From Clostridia bacterium (GTDB lineage: Bacteria > Bacillota_A > Clostridia > Oscillospirales > Acutalibacteraceae): a DNA stretch of 64,000 nucleotides. Each line of letters opens with the position of its first letter. Position 1 is the stretch's first letter. Both the position numbers and the translations under genes were made by a program. Below, one piece after another: positions 1 through 7,012 of this stretch. Location: contig JAFTLL010000003.1 in NCBI GenBank assembly GCA_017456015.1, positions 248,001 through 312,000 of the forward strand, read 5' to 3'. A model generated the notes under the pieces. That model did not search any database, was not told where the DNA came from, and saw only the letters and a list, made by a program, of their open reading frames with translations.

Positions 1-200
1 ATAAAGCGCTTGTGACGGGTTTTGTGCCGTATTACACGCATTGTAACAAACATGGCGGCCGCGCCCCCGCAAAGTGCAATAAAAAAGAGGGTACGTTCTG
101 GAACACGCCGACGATGCAAACGGGCGTTACGCTTATCAAGTTGTGTAACAAAGACGGCCAATAACAAAACCGCAGCCAGATAAAGAAAGAGATATTTCAC
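1..200 (-). CDS. DUF1294 family membrane protein (partial, runs off the left edge)
   Basis: The reading frame from a GTG at 200 stays open to the window edge (66 codons). A GAAAGGAAG ribosome binding site sits 7 bases before this GTG. The product begins with a hydrophobic helix (YLFLYLAAVLLLAVF), then a basic stretch with RRRVPERTL, a second hydrophobic glycine-rich helix and RHKTRHK. The order helix, R-x-P-E-x-T-L, helix, RHKT is the pattern of DUF1294, small membrane proteins of unknown function. It lies 49 bases behind sigE on the same strand and may be cotranscribed with it. In B. subtilis sigG follows sigE, so this gene order differs. Confidence 0.72.
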   Translation of the reverse strand, partial: MKYLFLYLAAVLLLAVFVTQLDKRNARLHRRRVPERTLFFIALCGGAAAMFVTMRVIRHKTRHKRF

Positions 201-249
201 AATGGCACTTCCTTTCTAGTGTGCAGTTTACCACAGAACACAAAAAGGT

Positions 250-966
250 TCAAGTTATCTTTTCTATCTCATTCTTCAAGCGTTTAATAATTCTCTTTTC
301 AAGTCGGGATATGTAGGATTGCGAAATCCCAAGAATATCTGCCACCTCTTTTTGGGTGTGTTCCTTGTAGCCGTGCAGACCAAATCGCATTTTCATAATT
401 TGTTGTTCCCGTACGGCTAGATGGGAAATCAACAAATTGAGAATCCGCTTTTCGTCTTCTTGTTCTACACCCCGGCTCACCTCATCTGCCTCACTGCTTA
501 AAATATCGGAGAGCAAAAGTTCATTCCCGTCCCAATCAATATTCAATGGTTCATCAATGGAAATTTCGGTTTTCAGCACAGTCGTTTTGCGCAGATGCAT
601 TAAAATTTCGTTTTCTATACAACGAGAAGCGTAGGTTGCCAGCTTGATGTTTTTATCCGGTCGAAAGGTATTGACCGCTTTAATCAAACCAATGGTACCA
701 ATTGAGATTAAATCCTCAACATTCGAGCCTGTATTTTCAAACTTACGTGCAATATACACCACCAGGCGTAGGTTATGAACAATAAGTTTTTCCTTCACCG
801 CCTCGGTATCCACATCGTATCGCAATATGATTTCCCGTTCTTGGTCTACGGTAAGGGGTTCCGGCAGGGTTTCGGGTCCATTGATATAATAGCTTTCATT
901 AAAAAAACCGAATTTTTTCAAAAGATTTACAATGATAATGTGCAATTTTGTTGCCACAATACGCAT
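250..966 (-). CDS. sigE: RNA polymerase sporulation sigma factor SigE
   Basis: Mother-cell sporulation sigma factor, 238 residues. Region 2 carries [17 protein letters not shown] near residues 85-101, and the C-terminal helix-turn-helix of region 4 carries [13 protein letters not shown]; both are almost identical to B. subtilis SigE as I recall it. An N-terminal segment of roughly 25-30 residues, rich in hydrophobic and basic residues, precedes the core and matches the membrane-binding pro-sequence removed by SpoIIGA. The ATG at 966 is chosen because a GAGGTG site lies 7 bases before it; an in-frame upstream ATG at 981 would overlap spoIIGA and has no better site. The gene starts 4 bases after the spoIIGA stop, so the two are probably translationally coupled. 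Confidence 0.95.
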   Translation of the reverse strand: MRIVATKLHIIIVNLLKKFGFFNESYYINGPETLPEPLTVDQEREIILRYDVDTEAVKEKLIVHNLRLVVYIARKFENTGSNVEDLISIGTIGLIKAVNTFRPDKNIKLATYASRCIENEILMHLRKTTVLKTEISIDEPLNIDWDGNELLLSDILSSEADEVSRGVEQEDEKRILNLLISHLAVREQQIMKMRFGLHGYKEHTQKEVADILGISQSYISRLEKRIIKRLKNEIEKIT

Positions 967-970
967 ACCT

Positions 971-1822
971 CTACACCTCATTCAAAATACACGGGCTTAC
1001 AACGCCCGAAAAATCATCACTTAATTTTTGTCCGGTGAAGCCAATGATGGCCGCGAAAGCAATTCTTTTGCCTTTCGGCAATTCCAAGACCGTTTTATCG
1101 GCCCTGCGCACCGCTAACAACCCGTTATTTGCCACGGTTTTACAGGGTATTAAACGAAATCCGGCTTGCGTTAAACTTATGTAATCGTGCTCCATCACTG
1201 ACCGCCTTTCTGCCTCATCCAACAAGGGTGTGGGGTGATTTACCGAAACCACCAAGACCGGCAAATCGGTAAAAACATCCCGTAAAGTGTGCCCGTTGTC
1301 CAACAAAACGGTGCAGCGATGTTTGCGATGACCAATTTGAATGTATGCCGTCGCACAGCCCGAAGCCTCTTTGCGCCCAAAAAGATTTTTAAATAAATAA
1401 ATCAACAAATAACATACGGCTGCGCTGATTAAAAAAACAAGCGGTGAAAAATCAATGTAAATAATACCGTTTTGTATTTGCCGCATATCCTGGGGCAACA
1501 GGTTTGCCATTGCAAGAAAGAAGCCGCCGAACAAAAAAGTAAAACCGACAAAAAAGCCACTGAGTCTTAAAAACCGTTTCATACTGCCGAACCCAAATGC
1601 TGTCAACAAAATAAAAACCGCCGACAAAAGCTTTACTGCTATATGTAACCAAATGACATCCACCGGAAGAAAAATATAAAACGCACAGGCGGCACCAACC
1701 AAACCAGAAAGGACAAGTCTTTTTGTTTTTGTGTTTTTTGCACCGAAATGTGCCGTCAGGCCGATTAAAAAATAACTCATAACAAAATTCAGCAAAAAAA
1801 GCGAATCTAAATATATTTTCAT
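971..1822 (-). CDS. spoIIGA: Sigma-E processing peptidase SpoIIGA
   Basis: Membrane aspartic protease that activates pro-SigE at the sporulation septum. The 283-residue product has an N-terminal half with about five hydrophobic helices (to about residue 150) and a soluble C-terminal half. The catalytic motif reads [10 protein letters not shown] with the likely catalytic aspartate at D175; the family form is usually D-S/N-G followed by N-x-L-x-D, so the Asn after Asp is a mild variant. It lies directly upstream of sigE, the conserved spoIIG operon order. In B. subtilis spoIIGA follows ftsZ, but here the next gene upstream is the divergent mtaB. Transcription probably starts at the Spo0A-type promoter at 1854-1887. 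Confidence 0.93.
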   Translation of the reverse strand: MKIYLDSLFLLNFVMSYFLIGLTAHFGAKNTKTKRLVLSGLVGAACAFYIFLPVDVIWLHIAVKLLSAVFILLTAFGFGSMKRFLRLSGFFVGFTFLFGGFFLAMANLLPQDMRQIQNGIIYIDFSPLVFLISAAVCYLLIYLFKNLFGRKEASGCATAYIQIGHRKHRCTVLLDNGHTLRDVFTDLPVLVVSVNHPTPLLDEAERRSVMEHDYISLTQAGFRLIPCKTVANNGLLAVRRADKTVLELPKGKRIAFAAIIGFTGQKLSDDFSGVVSPCILNEV

Positions 1823-1853
1823 CTGAAACCGCCCTATTCCCGATTTGATTTTT

Positions 1854-1887
1854 ATTATAAACGAATAATAAAGATATATTTTGTCAA
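1854..1887 (-). promoter_or_regulatory. spoIIG-type promoter with 22-bp spacer
   Basis: On the minus strand a perfect TTGACA (1887-1882) and a perfect TATAAT (1859-1854) are separated by exactly 22 bases. That spacing is too long for an ordinary SigA promoter but is the known spacing of the B. subtilis spoIIG promoter, which needs Spo0A. The -35 element is part of TTTGACA, close to a reversed 0A box (TTCGNCA). A second 0A-like heptamer TGTCAAA lies at 1941-1935, roughly 90 bases before the expected start. Spo0A control is inferred from this layout. Confidence 0.72.
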
Positions 1888-1926
1888 ATCAGGCGGTGGT
1901 AAAGGGAATATTTTTTGAGGAAACCA

Positions 1927-1955
1927 TTTGCATTTTTGACATATTGTTGTATAAT
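1927..1955 (+). promoter_or_regulatory. Putative mtaB promoter
   Basis: A perfect -10 TATAAT at 1950-1955 is preceded by TTTGCA at 1927-1932 with a 17-base spacer. It faces mtaB (start 2014). The distal 0A-like heptamer of the divergent spoIIG promoter lies inside this spacer, so Spo0A binding there could affect both genes. Confidence 0.55.
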
Positions 1956-2013
1956 AAAAAATAATTGTTTTGTGGGGCATATGCAACCGGCAAATATAGT
2001 ATTGGAGTAGGTT

Positions 2014-3309
2014 ATGACTTTTGCTTTTTACACACTTGGATGCAAAGTAAATCAATACGAAACACAAGCGCTGTCCGGTCAATTGGAATCGGCCGGCTTT
2101 TCCGCGGTTTCTTTGGAAGAAAGCCCGGATTTTATCATTGTAAACTCCTGTACCGTTACCGCTGAAAGCAATCGCAAAACGCGGCAGGCTGTACGCCGAT
2201 TAAAAAACAGCAATCCAAAAAGCTGTTTGGTGCTGACCGGTTGCTATCCGCAAGCTTTTCCTGACGAAATGCAATCCTTTACCGCAGCAGACATTGTTCT
2301 CGGAAACACAACCTATGCCGATTTCATTTCTCACTTGCGCCGATACGCCACCCATCCGGAGCGCAGGGTGTACATACCCGAACACAAACCGGCAGAAATT
2401 TTCGACACGCCGACGATTACACAATTTCAAAACAAAACGCGCGCTGAAATTAAAATACAGGACGGTTGCAACCGCTTCTGCTCCTACTGCATTATTCCGA
2501 AAAGCCGCGGCCGAATCCGTTCTAAGCCGCTTGGATTGATTTCGCTTGAAACCGAAGCCTTGGCAAAAAACGGCTACAAGGAAATTGTTTTGGTGGGTAT
2601 CAATCTTTCCGCCTACGGGCAGGATAGCGGCAACACCTTATCCGAAGCGGTGGAAGCCGCTGCCGCAGTTCAGGGCATTGAGCGTGTTCGGCTTGGTTCT
2701 TTGGAATTTGACCAAATCGATGACGCACAACTCGAACGGCTTGCAAAATGCAAAAAATTCTGTCCGCAATTTCATCTTTCACTTCAATCCGGCTCTGATA
2801 AGATATTAAAAGCCATGAACCGGCATTATACAACCGCGGAGTATTCTGGGTTTGTTGAAAAACTGCGCCGACAGTTCAAAAACCCTTCTATCACCACCGA
2901 TATTATTGTCGGCTTTCCCGGTGAGAGTGAGGCGGATTTTCAAGAAACCCTGCGTTATGCAGAGCAACTTCAACTTGCCCGTTCTCATATTTTTCCCTAT
3001 TCGCGTCGGGAAGGCACAAAGGCCGCTACCATGACCGGGCAAATTACCGCCGCTGTAAAACAGGAACGGTGCCGCCGTTTAATAAAGGCCACGGCCGCCA
3101 GCGAAAATGCCTTTTTGGCCTCACAGGTCGGAAAAACCGTCCGTGTATTATTTGAGTTCTGTAAAGACGGATTTTATGAAGGTTACAGTGAAAACTATAC
3201 ACGTGTGAAGGTTTATTCCCCGAATAACCTTTGCGGACAAATTCATCCCGTAAAAATCACGCAAGCGGAGCATGATTTTTGTTACGCCGACCTATGCAAC
3301 CAAAATTAA
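2014..3309 (+). CDS. mtaB: tRNA (N6-threonylcarbamoyladenosine(37)-C2)-methylthiotransferase MtaB
   Basis: Radical SAM enzyme that converts t6A37 of ANN-decoding tRNAs to ms2t6A. The 431-residue protein has the N-terminal UPF0004 domain with cluster cysteines at C10 (TLGCKVNQYET), C46 (NSCTVT) and C77 (TGCYPQ), then the radical SAM motif C152-x3-C156-x2-C159 (CNRFCSYC), and a C-terminal TRAM-like segment. TLGCKVNQYET is typical of MtaB rather than MiaB or RimO. The ATG follows a GGAG site by 6 bases. It leads a plus-strand group; the PII-like gene starts 31 bases after its stop and is probably cotranscribed. Confidence 0.93.
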   Translation: MTFAFYTLGCKVNQYETQALSGQLESAGFSAVSLEESPDFIIVNSCTVTAESNRKTRQAVRRLKNSNPKSCLVLTGCYPQAFPDEMQSFTAADIVLGNTTYADFISHLRRYATHPERRVYIPEHKPAEIFDTPTITQFQNKTRAEIKIQDGCNRFCSYCIIPKSRGRIRSKPLGLISLETEALAKNGYKEIVLVGINLSAYGQDSGNTLSEAVEAAAAVQGIERVRLGSLEFDQIDDAQLERLAKCKKFCPQFHLSLQSGSDKILKAMNRHYTTAEYSGFVEKLRRQFKNPSITTDIIVGFPGESEADFQETLRYAEQLQLARSHIFPYSRREGTKAATMTGQITAAVKQERCRRLIKATAASENAFLASQVGKTVRVLFEFCKDGFYEGYSENYTRVKVYSPNNLCGQIHPVKITQAEHDFCYADLCNQN

Positions 3310-3340
3310 TAAAACATATTATATTGAAGGAGAGTTTCAA

Positions 3341-3688
3341 ATGGGTCAAAAACAAATTTTATTTTATGTCCTCAACAAAATCACACTGGTTGACAAACTG
3401 TTGCTTGAACTGTACAATGCCGGTTTAAGCGGCGCCACCGTACTCAACTCAATCGGTATGTCCAACCACGCTCATTCCCATGAGGATAACCATGTCATCA
3501 GTTCCTTCCGTGCCTTTTTACACTGCCATCGCGAGGAGAACAAAACCATATTTGTAATCCTCAATAATGACGAGGAACTGCAAAAAGCAAGAGAGGTTAT
3601 TCGCCGCGTTGTCGGTGATTTGAACCAGCCGCATGCAGGTGTGTTTTTCACCGTTCCTGCACTGTATATTGAAGGTAATGATAATTAA
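3341..3688 (+). CDS. PII-like nitrogen regulatory family protein
   Basis: A 115-residue protein with the size and beta-alpha-beta repeat expected of the PII/GlnB-like trimeric signalling fold: a first strand, a helix LVDKLLLELYNAGLSGATVL, a loop, then NKTIFVIL, a helix with AREVIRRVVGDL and GVFFTVPAL. The loop between the halves is rich in histidine (NHAHSHEDNH), which could bind metal and differs from the uridylylated T-loop of classical GlnB. The start at 3341 has a GGAGAG site; longer in-frame starts overlap mtaB. It precedes an antiporter gene by 17 bases, so a role as its cytosolic regulatory partner is inferred. The ligand is unknown. Confidence 0.72.
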   Translation: MGQKQILFYVLNKITLVDKLLLELYNAGLSGATVLNSIGMSNHAHSHEDNHVISSFRAFLHCHREENKTIFVILNNDEELQKAREVIRRVVGDLNQPHAGVFFTVPALYIEGNDN

Positions 3689-3705
3689 AGCAAAGGTAGT
3701 TTAAA

Positions 3706-4875
3706 ATGGAGTTAAATATATTGTTTTATTTAGGGCTTGCATTCTTCGGCGGCTTGCTTTTCGGCCGGTTGGCTAAGCTGGTAAAGTTGCCAAATGTAAC
3801 CGGATATTTGGTGGCCGGTCTTTTTCTCGGACCTTATGTGACCAATTTGCTGCCCTCCAATATAGTTGACAGCATCTCTGTCGTCAGCGAAATGGCCTTG
3901 GCTTTTATCGCCTTCACCATTGGCTGCACTTTTAAGAAAAGTTATTTTCAACGTGTTGGGTTTACCCCGGTCGTTATTGCCATCACCGAAGCCTTCGGTG
4001 CTGTTTTATTGGTGCAGTTGGCTCTGATTCTTTTCGGTTTTAACACGGCCGAATCTATCATTCTGGGTGCAATTGCCGCCGCAACCGCACCGGCAGCTAC
4101 CATCATGGTCATCAAGCAATACCGTGCCCGCGGACCTGTAACCGAAACCTTGATGAGTGTTGTGGCGATTGATGACGCTGTGGCTCTGGTTGCTTTTGGC
4201 TTTTGCGTTACAATTGCCAAAGCCATTACTTCCAATAGCGGCAACCTTCTGTCATCCATTATCGAACCGATTTGGGAGGTTGTCCTTTCTTTACTTATTG
4301 GTGCGATATTCGGCTTGATTATGCTTATTCCGCTTCGGTTCTTCAAAAAACAAGGCAACCGTATGGCAATCATTATCGGAACCGTTTTTCTTTCGAGCGC
4401 TGTCGCTTCCGGATTCAATGCCTCCGCCCTACTTTCCTGCATGATGACCGGTGCGGTGTTCTGCAATTTTTCCAGCGAAAGTGAAAGTATTGCCCATCTA
4501 ACCGACCAATTTACGCCGCCGATTTTTATGCTCTTTTTTGTTGTTTCAGGGGCGCAGTTGAACATAGGTATTTTACCCAAAATCGGAGTTATCGGTATTA
4601 TTTATGTCGTTGTGCGTGTGATTGGTAAAATTCTCGGTGCTACTTTTGGCGCCGTCATCATGAAAGCAGACAAAAAAATACAAAAATATCTTGGTCCCAC
4701 CCTGATTCCGCAGGCCGGTGTTGCCATCGGCTTAACAATTGTTGCCCAATCCGTTGTGCCGCAATTTGCAGAAGAAATCCGCGCCGTCGTGCTCTGCGGT
4801 ACGCTGATTTATGAAATCATCGGACCGGCTGTGACCAAAATTTCTCTCACAAAAGCCGGAGAAATTAGCATATGA
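3706..4875 (+). CDS. Cation:proton antiporter, CPA2 (KefB/GerN-like) family
   Basis: Integral membrane exchanger of 389 residues with roughly 12 hydrophobic segments. Features include GLFLGPYV near residue 43, a central AIAAATAPAATIMVI stretch, VVAIDDAVALVAF with adjacent acidic residues expected in the transport site, and a C-terminal PQAGVAIGLTIVAQS segment, all typical of CPA2 exchangers. The protein ends right after the membrane domain, so the cytosolic RCK/TrkA-N domain present in many Kef-type members is missing. The PII-like protein encoded just upstream could take that regulatory role (inference). Its TGA overlaps the ATG of the next gene by 4 bases. The transported ion (K+ or Na+) cannot be told. 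Confidence 0.85.
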   Translation: MELNILFYLGLAFFGGLLFGRLAKLVKLPNVTGYLVAGLFLGPYVTNLLPSNIVDSISVVSEMALAFIAFTIGCTFKKSYFQRVGFTPVVIAITEAFGAVLLVQLALILFGFNTAESIILGAIAAATAPAATIMVIKQYRARGPVTETLMSVVAIDDAVALVAFGFCVTIAKAITSNSGNLLSSIIEPIWEVVLSLLIGAIFGLIMLIPLRFFKKQGNRMAIIIGTVFLSSAVASGFNASALLSCMMTGAVFCNFSSESESIAHLTDQFTPPIFMLFFVVSGAQLNIGILPKIGVIGIIYVVVRVIGKILGATFGAVIMKADKKIQKYLGPTLIPQAGVAIGLTIVAQSVVPQFAEEIRAVVLCGTLIYEIIGPAVTKISLTKAGEISI

Positions 4876-5807
4876 AGAAAAAAATTGCTTTTGTATTGAC
4901 TGGCGGTACCATAGGCAGCCAGACAACCGCCCAGTCTATTGACCTCCCAGTTATCGGGCCTTATCCCTTATTAGAGAAATACAAGGCGGTTTATCGGCAA
5001 GAAACTTTGGATGTTGACGTCTTTTGCCCGATTCAAATTTTAAGCGAAAATATGACAGCGGATTCCTTGCATACCTTAATGCGCTTTTTAACCGACTTGG
5101 ACAAAACGGCATACAGCGGAATTTTGATTGCACATGGTAGTGATACGGTGCATTTCACGGCCGCTTTGGCGGCTCACCTTTTTGCCGATACGCAGATTCC
5201 CATTGTTTTTACCTGTGCTGTTCGGCCGCCGGACAACCCAAACACTGATGCCTTTCGCAATTTGCACCTTGCCTTTCAAGCCATTCGCCAGCCCATTCCC
5301 GGTGTTTGGTTTGCTTTCCAAAACCCGGATGGCTCGGCTTTTCTAATCGATGCGATGCGTATGGCACCCTGTACACATGAAGGTGCGTTTTACGATTATT
5401 TCGGCACACCGGCCTATCGAATATGTAACGGTCATTGGAGCAAGCAACCGCATGGTTGTCCGGAGCAAATAAACCGCCGTTCTATTGCTTTGCCGAATGC
5501 ATTTCAAAAAGTTTTATTTATAGAGCCCTACCCGATGCTGGATTACAATGCCTTTCAACCGGATAGTTTTGATTGTGTCTTGCACAGCGGATACCACAGC
5601 TTTACCGCCTGCTGTGCCGGAGAAAATCATTCGGTGCTTTTCTTTATAGCGAATTGCCAAAGGCATGGCATACCCTTTTATTTTGCTATCCCCGAGGCCC
5701 CGAAAATACCTTACGGCACCACAGCACAAATTCTTTCTACCTCGGCTATTCCGATTTACGGTTACACACCTTATGCCGCCTATACATGGCTTTTATTACA
5801 GAAATAA
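4872..5807 (+). CDS. Divergent L-asparaginase-like protein
   Basis: A 311-residue member of the bacterial asparaginase/glutaminase fold. The N-terminal nucleophile motif is present (LTGGTIGS), and a second motif reads AHGSDTV where catalytic enzymes have HGTDT, so Ser replaces the usual second Thr. In the segment LIDAMRMAPCTHEGAFYDY I do not find the catalytic Lys that active enzymes place before the conserved T/H-x-AF block. The product may therefore be a weak or altered amidohydrolase, or a binding protein; this alignment was made by eye. The start codon overlaps the antiporter stop by 4 bases, so translation is coupled. A long inverted repeat follows the stop. Confidence 0.72.
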   Translation: MKKKIAFVLTGGTIGSQTTAQSIDLPVIGPYPLLEKYKAVYRQETLDVDVFCPIQILSENMTADSLHTLMRFLTDLDKTAYSGILIAHGSDTVHFTAALAAHLFADTQIPIVFTCAVRPPDNPNTDAFRNLHLAFQAIRQPIPGVWFAFQNPDGSAFLIDAMRMAPCTHEGAFYDYFGTPAYRICNGHWSKQPHGCPEQINRRSIALPNAFQKVLFIEPYPMLDYNAFQPDSFDCVLHSGYHSFTACCAGENHSVLFFIANCQRHGIPFYFAIPEAPKIPYGTTAQILSTSAIPIYGYTPYAAYTWLLLQK

Positions 5808-5844
5808 TAACAGCCCTTGGTCTTTAAAGACCAAGGGCTGTTAT
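5807..5844 (+). terminator. Perfect inverted repeat after the asparaginase-like gene
   Basis: Two 19-base arms (ATAACAGCCCTTGGTCTTT and its exact complement) meet with no spacer, forming a strong hairpin directly after the stop codon at 5807. The following tract TATTCTTATA is only moderately T-rich. Probable end of the mtaB to asparaginase transcript. Confidence 0.75.
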
Positions 5845-5860
5845 ATTCTTATATAAAAAA

Positions 5861-5882
5861 AGCGGCTCCACACGGAACCGCT
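5861..5882 (-). terminator. Intrinsic terminator of the zinc ribbon gene
   Basis: On the minus strand AGCGGTTCC, loop GTGT, GGAGCCGCT is followed by TTTTTTTAT. The stem has one wobble pair. It lies 18 bases after the stop of the 5901-6185 gene and faces the plus-strand terminator, as expected between convergent units. Confidence 0.85.
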
Positions 5883-5900
5883 GAAAAAAACAAGTATACG

Positions 5901-6185
5901 TTAGTTATTTTCTTCTTCTTTCATTTTTGCGAAGCACTCACTGCAATAAACCGGACGGTCATCACGCGGTACAAAAGGAACTTTTGCAACACCACCACAA
6001 GCAGCACAAGTTGCCTCATGCATTTCTCTGGGGCCTCTTGCAGCCTGTTTGCGCGCATCACGGCACGGCTTGCAACGTTGCGGTTCATTTACGAATCCTT
6101 TGGACTCATAGAATTCCTGCTCGCTGGCTGTAAAAACAAATTCAGCGCCGCATTCCTTGCAGGTTAAGGTCTTGTCTTCAAACAT
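5901..6185 (-). CDS. Small zinc-ribbon protein (zf-trcl / CxxC-x17-CxxC type)
   Basis: A 94-residue protein with four CxxC motifs: CKEC near residue 9, CKPC near 38, CAAC near 60 and CSEC near 80. The block T-C-K-E-C-G-x-E-F-x-F-T-A-S-E-Q-E-F-Y with NEPQRC-x2-C is the signature of the probable zinc-binding domain found in many Clostridia. The second CxxC pair probably forms another ribbon. A GTGAGGT ribosome site precedes the ATG by 7 bases. It may bind nucleic acid or protein; no function is established that I know of. It is the last gene of a minus-strand unit and is followed by a clear terminator. Confidence 0.85.
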   Translation of the reverse strand: MFEDKTLTCKECGAEFVFTASEQEFYESKGFVNEPQRCKPCRDARKQAARGPREMHEATCAACGGVAKVPFVPRDDRPVYCSECFAKMKEEENN

Positions 6186-6213
6186 TTTTTTACCTCACTA
6201 TGTTTTTTTATTT

Positions 6214-6280
6214 TACCCGAGGGCGGAATTGCACCGCCATCTTTGACAACAACGCTCTGACTAATTTAAGCTACTTGGGC
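6214..6280 (-). pseudogene. Degenerate tRNA-like sequence with shortened anticodon arm
   Basis: On the minus strand 67 bases resemble a tRNA. The 5-prime acceptor half GCCCAAG pairs with CTCGGGT before an A discriminator, with one mismatch and a G-T end pair. TA and a D-arm GCTT...GAGC follow, close to the TAGCTCAATTGGTAGAGC consensus. A T-arm of five perfect pairs (GGCGG/CCGCC) encloses TGCAATT. Between the D and T stems there are only about 15 bases instead of about 23, so a normal anticodon stem plus variable loop does not fit. A TTGTCAA stretch could be a relic anticodon loop with GTC (Asp). No CCA is encoded. It lies between two minus-strand genes and is probably a decayed tRNA. Confidence 0.45.
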
Positions 6281-6302
6281 ATATAAATATAAATAAAAGA
6301 GT

Positions 6303-6866
6303 CTACTTTAACTTTCGCCTAATTCGCTGCATTGCATTATCTACCGATTTAACAGAAACGTTTAGTTCGCCTGCAATTTCATCATAGCTCTTACCCATAA
6401 TGTAACTATGAATAATTTTGAACTCGAAATCAGACAGGCTGTTCTTTATTTTGCTTCGAACCTGATCAATCTCTTCGCGACGAAGATAAATGTCTTGCGG
6501 ATCAGAAAGCGGCATATGGAATTCATCATTAAATTCGACGAGATTCATAGCCGGTATATTTGATTTTTTCCAACAAGAGCGAATATAGGTGACCAATTCA
6601 GATTCGACACAGAGCTTTGCGAAAGCAGAAAAGGGACCCTTTTCATTATTGTAGTTTTTAATGGCTTTTACCAAACCCAAAGTTGCTTCTTGATATAAGT
6701 CATCATAATCAAGCGAAGGAACATGCACTTTATAAACCGCCGTTTTAAGCAGAGGTTTATATCGCATAAGCACGCAAGCTAAGGCAACGTCATCCCCTCC
6801 GGCAATTCGCTGAATCAGCTCTTCGTCCGAAGCCCCATAATACATCTGCGTTAAGCCTTTTGACAT
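6303..6866 (-). CDS. Sigma-70 family factor, SigH/Spo0H-like
   Basis: A 187-residue sigma factor with region 2 (LDYDDLYQEATLGLVKAIKNYN, then FSAFAKLCVESELVTYIR) and a C-terminal region 4 helix-turn-helix (KSYDEIAGELNVSVKSVDNAMQRIRRKL). The arrangement F-x-AFA-x-LC-V-E-x-x-L-x-x-Y-I-R resembles SigH of Firmicutes, which controls early sporulation and transition-state genes. Assignment to SigH rather than another group 3 factor is probable but not proven. The ATG at 6866 is preferred because AAGGTG lies 10 bases before it; the in-frame GTG at 6875 sits on that site. It has its own predicted promoter. Confidence 0.78.
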   Translation of the reverse strand: MSKGLTQMYYGASDEELIQRIAGGDDVALACVLMRYKPLLKTAVYKVHVPSLDYDDLYQEATLGLVKAIKNYNNEKGPFSAFAKLCVESELVTYIRSCWKKSNIPAMNLVEFNDEFHMPLSDPQDIYLRREEIDQVRSKIKNSLSDFEFKIIHSYIMGKSYDEIAGELNVSVKSVDNAMQRIRRKLK

Positions 6867-6889
6867 AGTTTGCACGCACCTTTTATAAT

Positions 6890-6918
6890 AGCATACATGA
6901 AAAAAACCATAAAGTCAA
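6890..6918 (-). promoter_or_regulatory. Putative promoter of the SigH-like gene
   Basis: TTGACT (6918-6913), a 17-base spacer and TATGCT (6895-6890) lie directly upstream of the ribosome binding site, giving a very short untranslated leader. A TATTAT overlaps just downstream and could serve as an alternative -10. Confidence 0.5.
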
Positions 6919-7012
6919 GCATAAAAAGCCTAAAAATTATAAAATTTTAATAAAATATGCAAAAACCGTGCAAAACTTTGTGCTAAATTGTCAAAAAATG
7001 TCGATAAAAATA

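Noticed and set aside
250..981. SigG or SigF instead of SigE
   Set aside because: The pro-sequence and the adjacent spoIIGA gene, plus the region 2 and 4 signatures, match SigE; SigF and SigG have no such pro-sequence.
6214..6280. Functional tRNA gene
   Set aside because: The anticodon arm and variable loop cannot form in the space available, the acceptor stem has a mismatch, and the T loop has G where T/pseudouridine 55 is expected.
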